This document shows positions 32,657 through 34,500 of a DNA stretch of 34,500 nucleotides, one piece after another. How positions within the stretch are numbered: position 1 is the stretch's first letter; each line of letters begins with the position of its first letter. Source of the DNA: Byssochlamys sp. IMV 00236 (lineage: Eukaryota; Ascomycota; Eurotiomycetes; Eurotiales; Thermoascaceae); the NCBI GenBank assembly GCA_001931875.2, contig MSJH02000377.1, positions 1 through 34,500 on the forward strand. The letters run 5' to 3'. The notes under the pieces are model-generated. The model saw only the letters and a list, made by a program, of their open reading frames with translations. It did not search any database and had not been told where the DNA came from. The translations under genes and the position numbers were made by a program.

Positions 32657-34500
32657 AAAGAGAAGCCCTTCCTCTCCGAAAGGCTTTCTTTATTTATCAC
32701 CTTATCATATTAAAAAATGTAATTGGTAACTTGATCATATTGTTTAAATGATAAACAATACTTTATGACAGGCTGACGCTGTACTGCATTTCTATTGATA
32801 TATATGTTGGATGGTGTATACTTTTATAATATCAGATCTACTTTCGAAGCAAAATGCTCTTTTGCGAACAACGAACATTGTATTTGACAATTGATCATTA
32901 GAATGCGCTAGCATAGATTTTGGATATTATATAGCCTCTTTCTTTCTGGATTATACAGTAATGTTATATTTTGCGATACAATTGGTTATCTAATTTTACC
33001 TTGAGCCTAATTCGCTACATATACGTGAGTGTACATTATTTTAGACAAGTAGTCGTCCTTACTGCCTTGAAAAAGAGAAATTCAGTCAATGTTCTTTCCA
33101 AAAATGTAGAAACATGTCTATGAGTTCCAGTAGCTTTTCAAAAACTTGGTCCCCTTTCTACGTATTCTTTATTACTCCATTCTGTAACGTATTGACTTAT
33201 CATCTACACCTTGTTATACATAATAGCACATTGAATAGCATATATGCACAGTATAAACGTTTGTTCAAATGAATGACAGTAACAAAAACGCCTCTTCCAC
33301 CTTACTTCCAGGATCACTCTCCCTTTTTATAATGATTTATTGCTGCAATTAGAGCTTTGTTTCTATAGCAATGAAATGATTATCCTGCCTATCTATGGCC
33401 ATGAATATAAAATGAAGCACCACTTTGACATTAAATAGTAAACCCAGAATTTGTACCCAAGTGTAGTAAGATCTATATCACAGTTAAGGATTTACTAGTT
33501 GATGGCAATTAGATGACAGAGAACCCTTCATGTATTGGACCCTTTTGTTACCGGATGTCACGGTTACACCCAATAGCATAACAGTGAAATTAAGCTGATC
33601 TACTTCTTCTTAACTTTGATACAACTTCTTCTCACTTTGGCTTGCTTATATACGACAAGCATACATGAGCTAACTTCACCATTTGTTGACATTCGTAGAT
33701 GTAAAAGTGGCAGAGAAGTAAAAAAGGGGAGAGAACGTAACGTTACACTAAACAGAGCTCAACAAAAAAAAAAAAGGATTCATGTGATTAACTTTTTACC
33801 TTTTCTTACTAAAAATAGCATAAGGATGGATTTCCTTTATGTTCACTTTGAAGCACTTTTTTAAGCCTTTGATGGTTTAATTAGCTAAAGAATACATAAA
33901 AAATCAAAGTTTGTATCCTCTTTAAAGTAGCGGTGGACCTACTTGTTACCAACTTGCAATATGGCGTGTAGATCATTTTTACTTTTCACTGCTGTTGCCT
34001 TTGTTACTGAATCTGTTAAAGTGAAAAGAAGGAATAAATCTATATATGGAAATCCACCCGTTTTTTTTTTTAACTGAATGATCTAAAGCTAGACAAAGAA
34101 GCAAGGTCCATGCGGCGTAACTATCGGTTAGCTTTCTTCTTCAGTCGGTGCTAAGGTAATAAAAAACATAGGAATCAAAGAATCTTTGCGCATAAAAATA
34201 TTGTTGTTAAACAAACTGAATTCATGGTTATGACAGCACTCTATTAGTTGTCATGATGATATGGCTAGACCCTTATCTTTATCATTATCTTCTTCACACA
34301 CTAAGTAGGTTTCGAAACCAAAGATAGCACATGTGCTTCACTATCATATGTCATTATTCACTAGTAAAAAAAAATGAAGCACAAAAAAATAGCCCCTTCT
34401 TTTTTGTTTTTGTTCCCAAGGGAAAGTCATATCAGGGATGTATCTACAAAAACCAAAGATAAAGTATTTTTCCCCTTTTTTTTCTTTTTCCTTTACTCTT
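32657..34500. other. intergenic, no supported gene
   Basis: The first part should be the 3' end of TYW3; TTCCTCTCCGAAAGGC near 32670 could form a short hairpin. The longest frame (82 codons, 33616-33864) has no start context or motif that I recognise. No tRNA B-box or transposase motif was found. The sequence may include the promoter of a gene beyond the window. Confidence 0.5.

Noticed and set aside
33616..33864. 82-codon plus-strand frame near the right end
   Set aside because: No recognisable domain and composition like the surrounding intergenic DNA.

Overview
The window looks like AT-rich nuclear DNA of a filamentous fungus, most probably a Mucoromycota (Mucorales-type) genome. The reasons are the short introns (about 49-76 nt, mostly GTAAGT-like donors and TAG/CAG acceptors), the many poly-A/T tracts, the gene content, and two decayed members of a protein family that I recall as expanded in mucoralean genomes. 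The genus cannot be read from the sequence alone. A 20-base N run at 21057-21076 shows it is a scaffold. I rebuilt exons by hand; every intact gene below gives a spliced length divisible by three and a continuous frame.

Layout. Positions 1-3600 are a gene-poor arm holding a decayed Tc1/mariner-type transposase in two opposing pieces. At 3670-4382 (minus) is a Nudix diphosphoinositol-polyphosphate phosphohydrolase. Positions 4383-7550 are gene-poor, with a probable decayed coding relic near 6600-7020. From 7551 to 13421 runs a compact block: KDEL receptor ERD2, PKA regulatory subunit, an NSRP1/CCDC55-like protein (minus), a secreted Gly/Lys/Asp/His repeat protein (minus) and an aldehyde dehydrogenase. 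Positions 14372-18390 hold two tandem, broken genes that share their 5' module but have different bodies. From 18538 to 32656 runs a second compact block: isovaleryl-CoA dehydrogenase, an amino acid/choline-type permease, a glutathionyl-hydroquinone reductase, tropomyosin (minus), RuvB-like 1 (minus), a reticulon, signal peptidase subunit 3 (minus), a KIN1/PAR-1-type kinase and the tRNA wybutosine enzyme TYW3. Positions 32657-34500 contain no gene I can support.

Functional links are loose, as expected for a eukaryotic chromosome. ERD2, signal peptidase subunit 3 and reticulon all serve the ER. The PKA regulatory subunit and the KIN1-like kinase are signalling genes. Tropomyosin and KIN1-type kinases are both tied to polarised growth in other fungi. 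Isovaleryl-CoA dehydrogenase, aldehyde dehydrogenase and the permease are metabolic. Convergent neighbours are very tight (12, 60 and 62 nt between stop codons), and two divergent pairs share promoters of 193 and 241 bp.

The least conventional part is 14372-18390. It is a tandem pair of degenerate genes whose bodies carry motifs reminiscent of PD-(D/E)XK nuclease-like folds, joined to a duplicated promoter/leader module. Other points worth checking are a pair of dyad-symmetric elements at 23185-23237, a tropomyosin of only 123 residues, a GC-AG intron flanked by an 8-bp repeat in the RuvB-like gene, and the secreted repeat protein.
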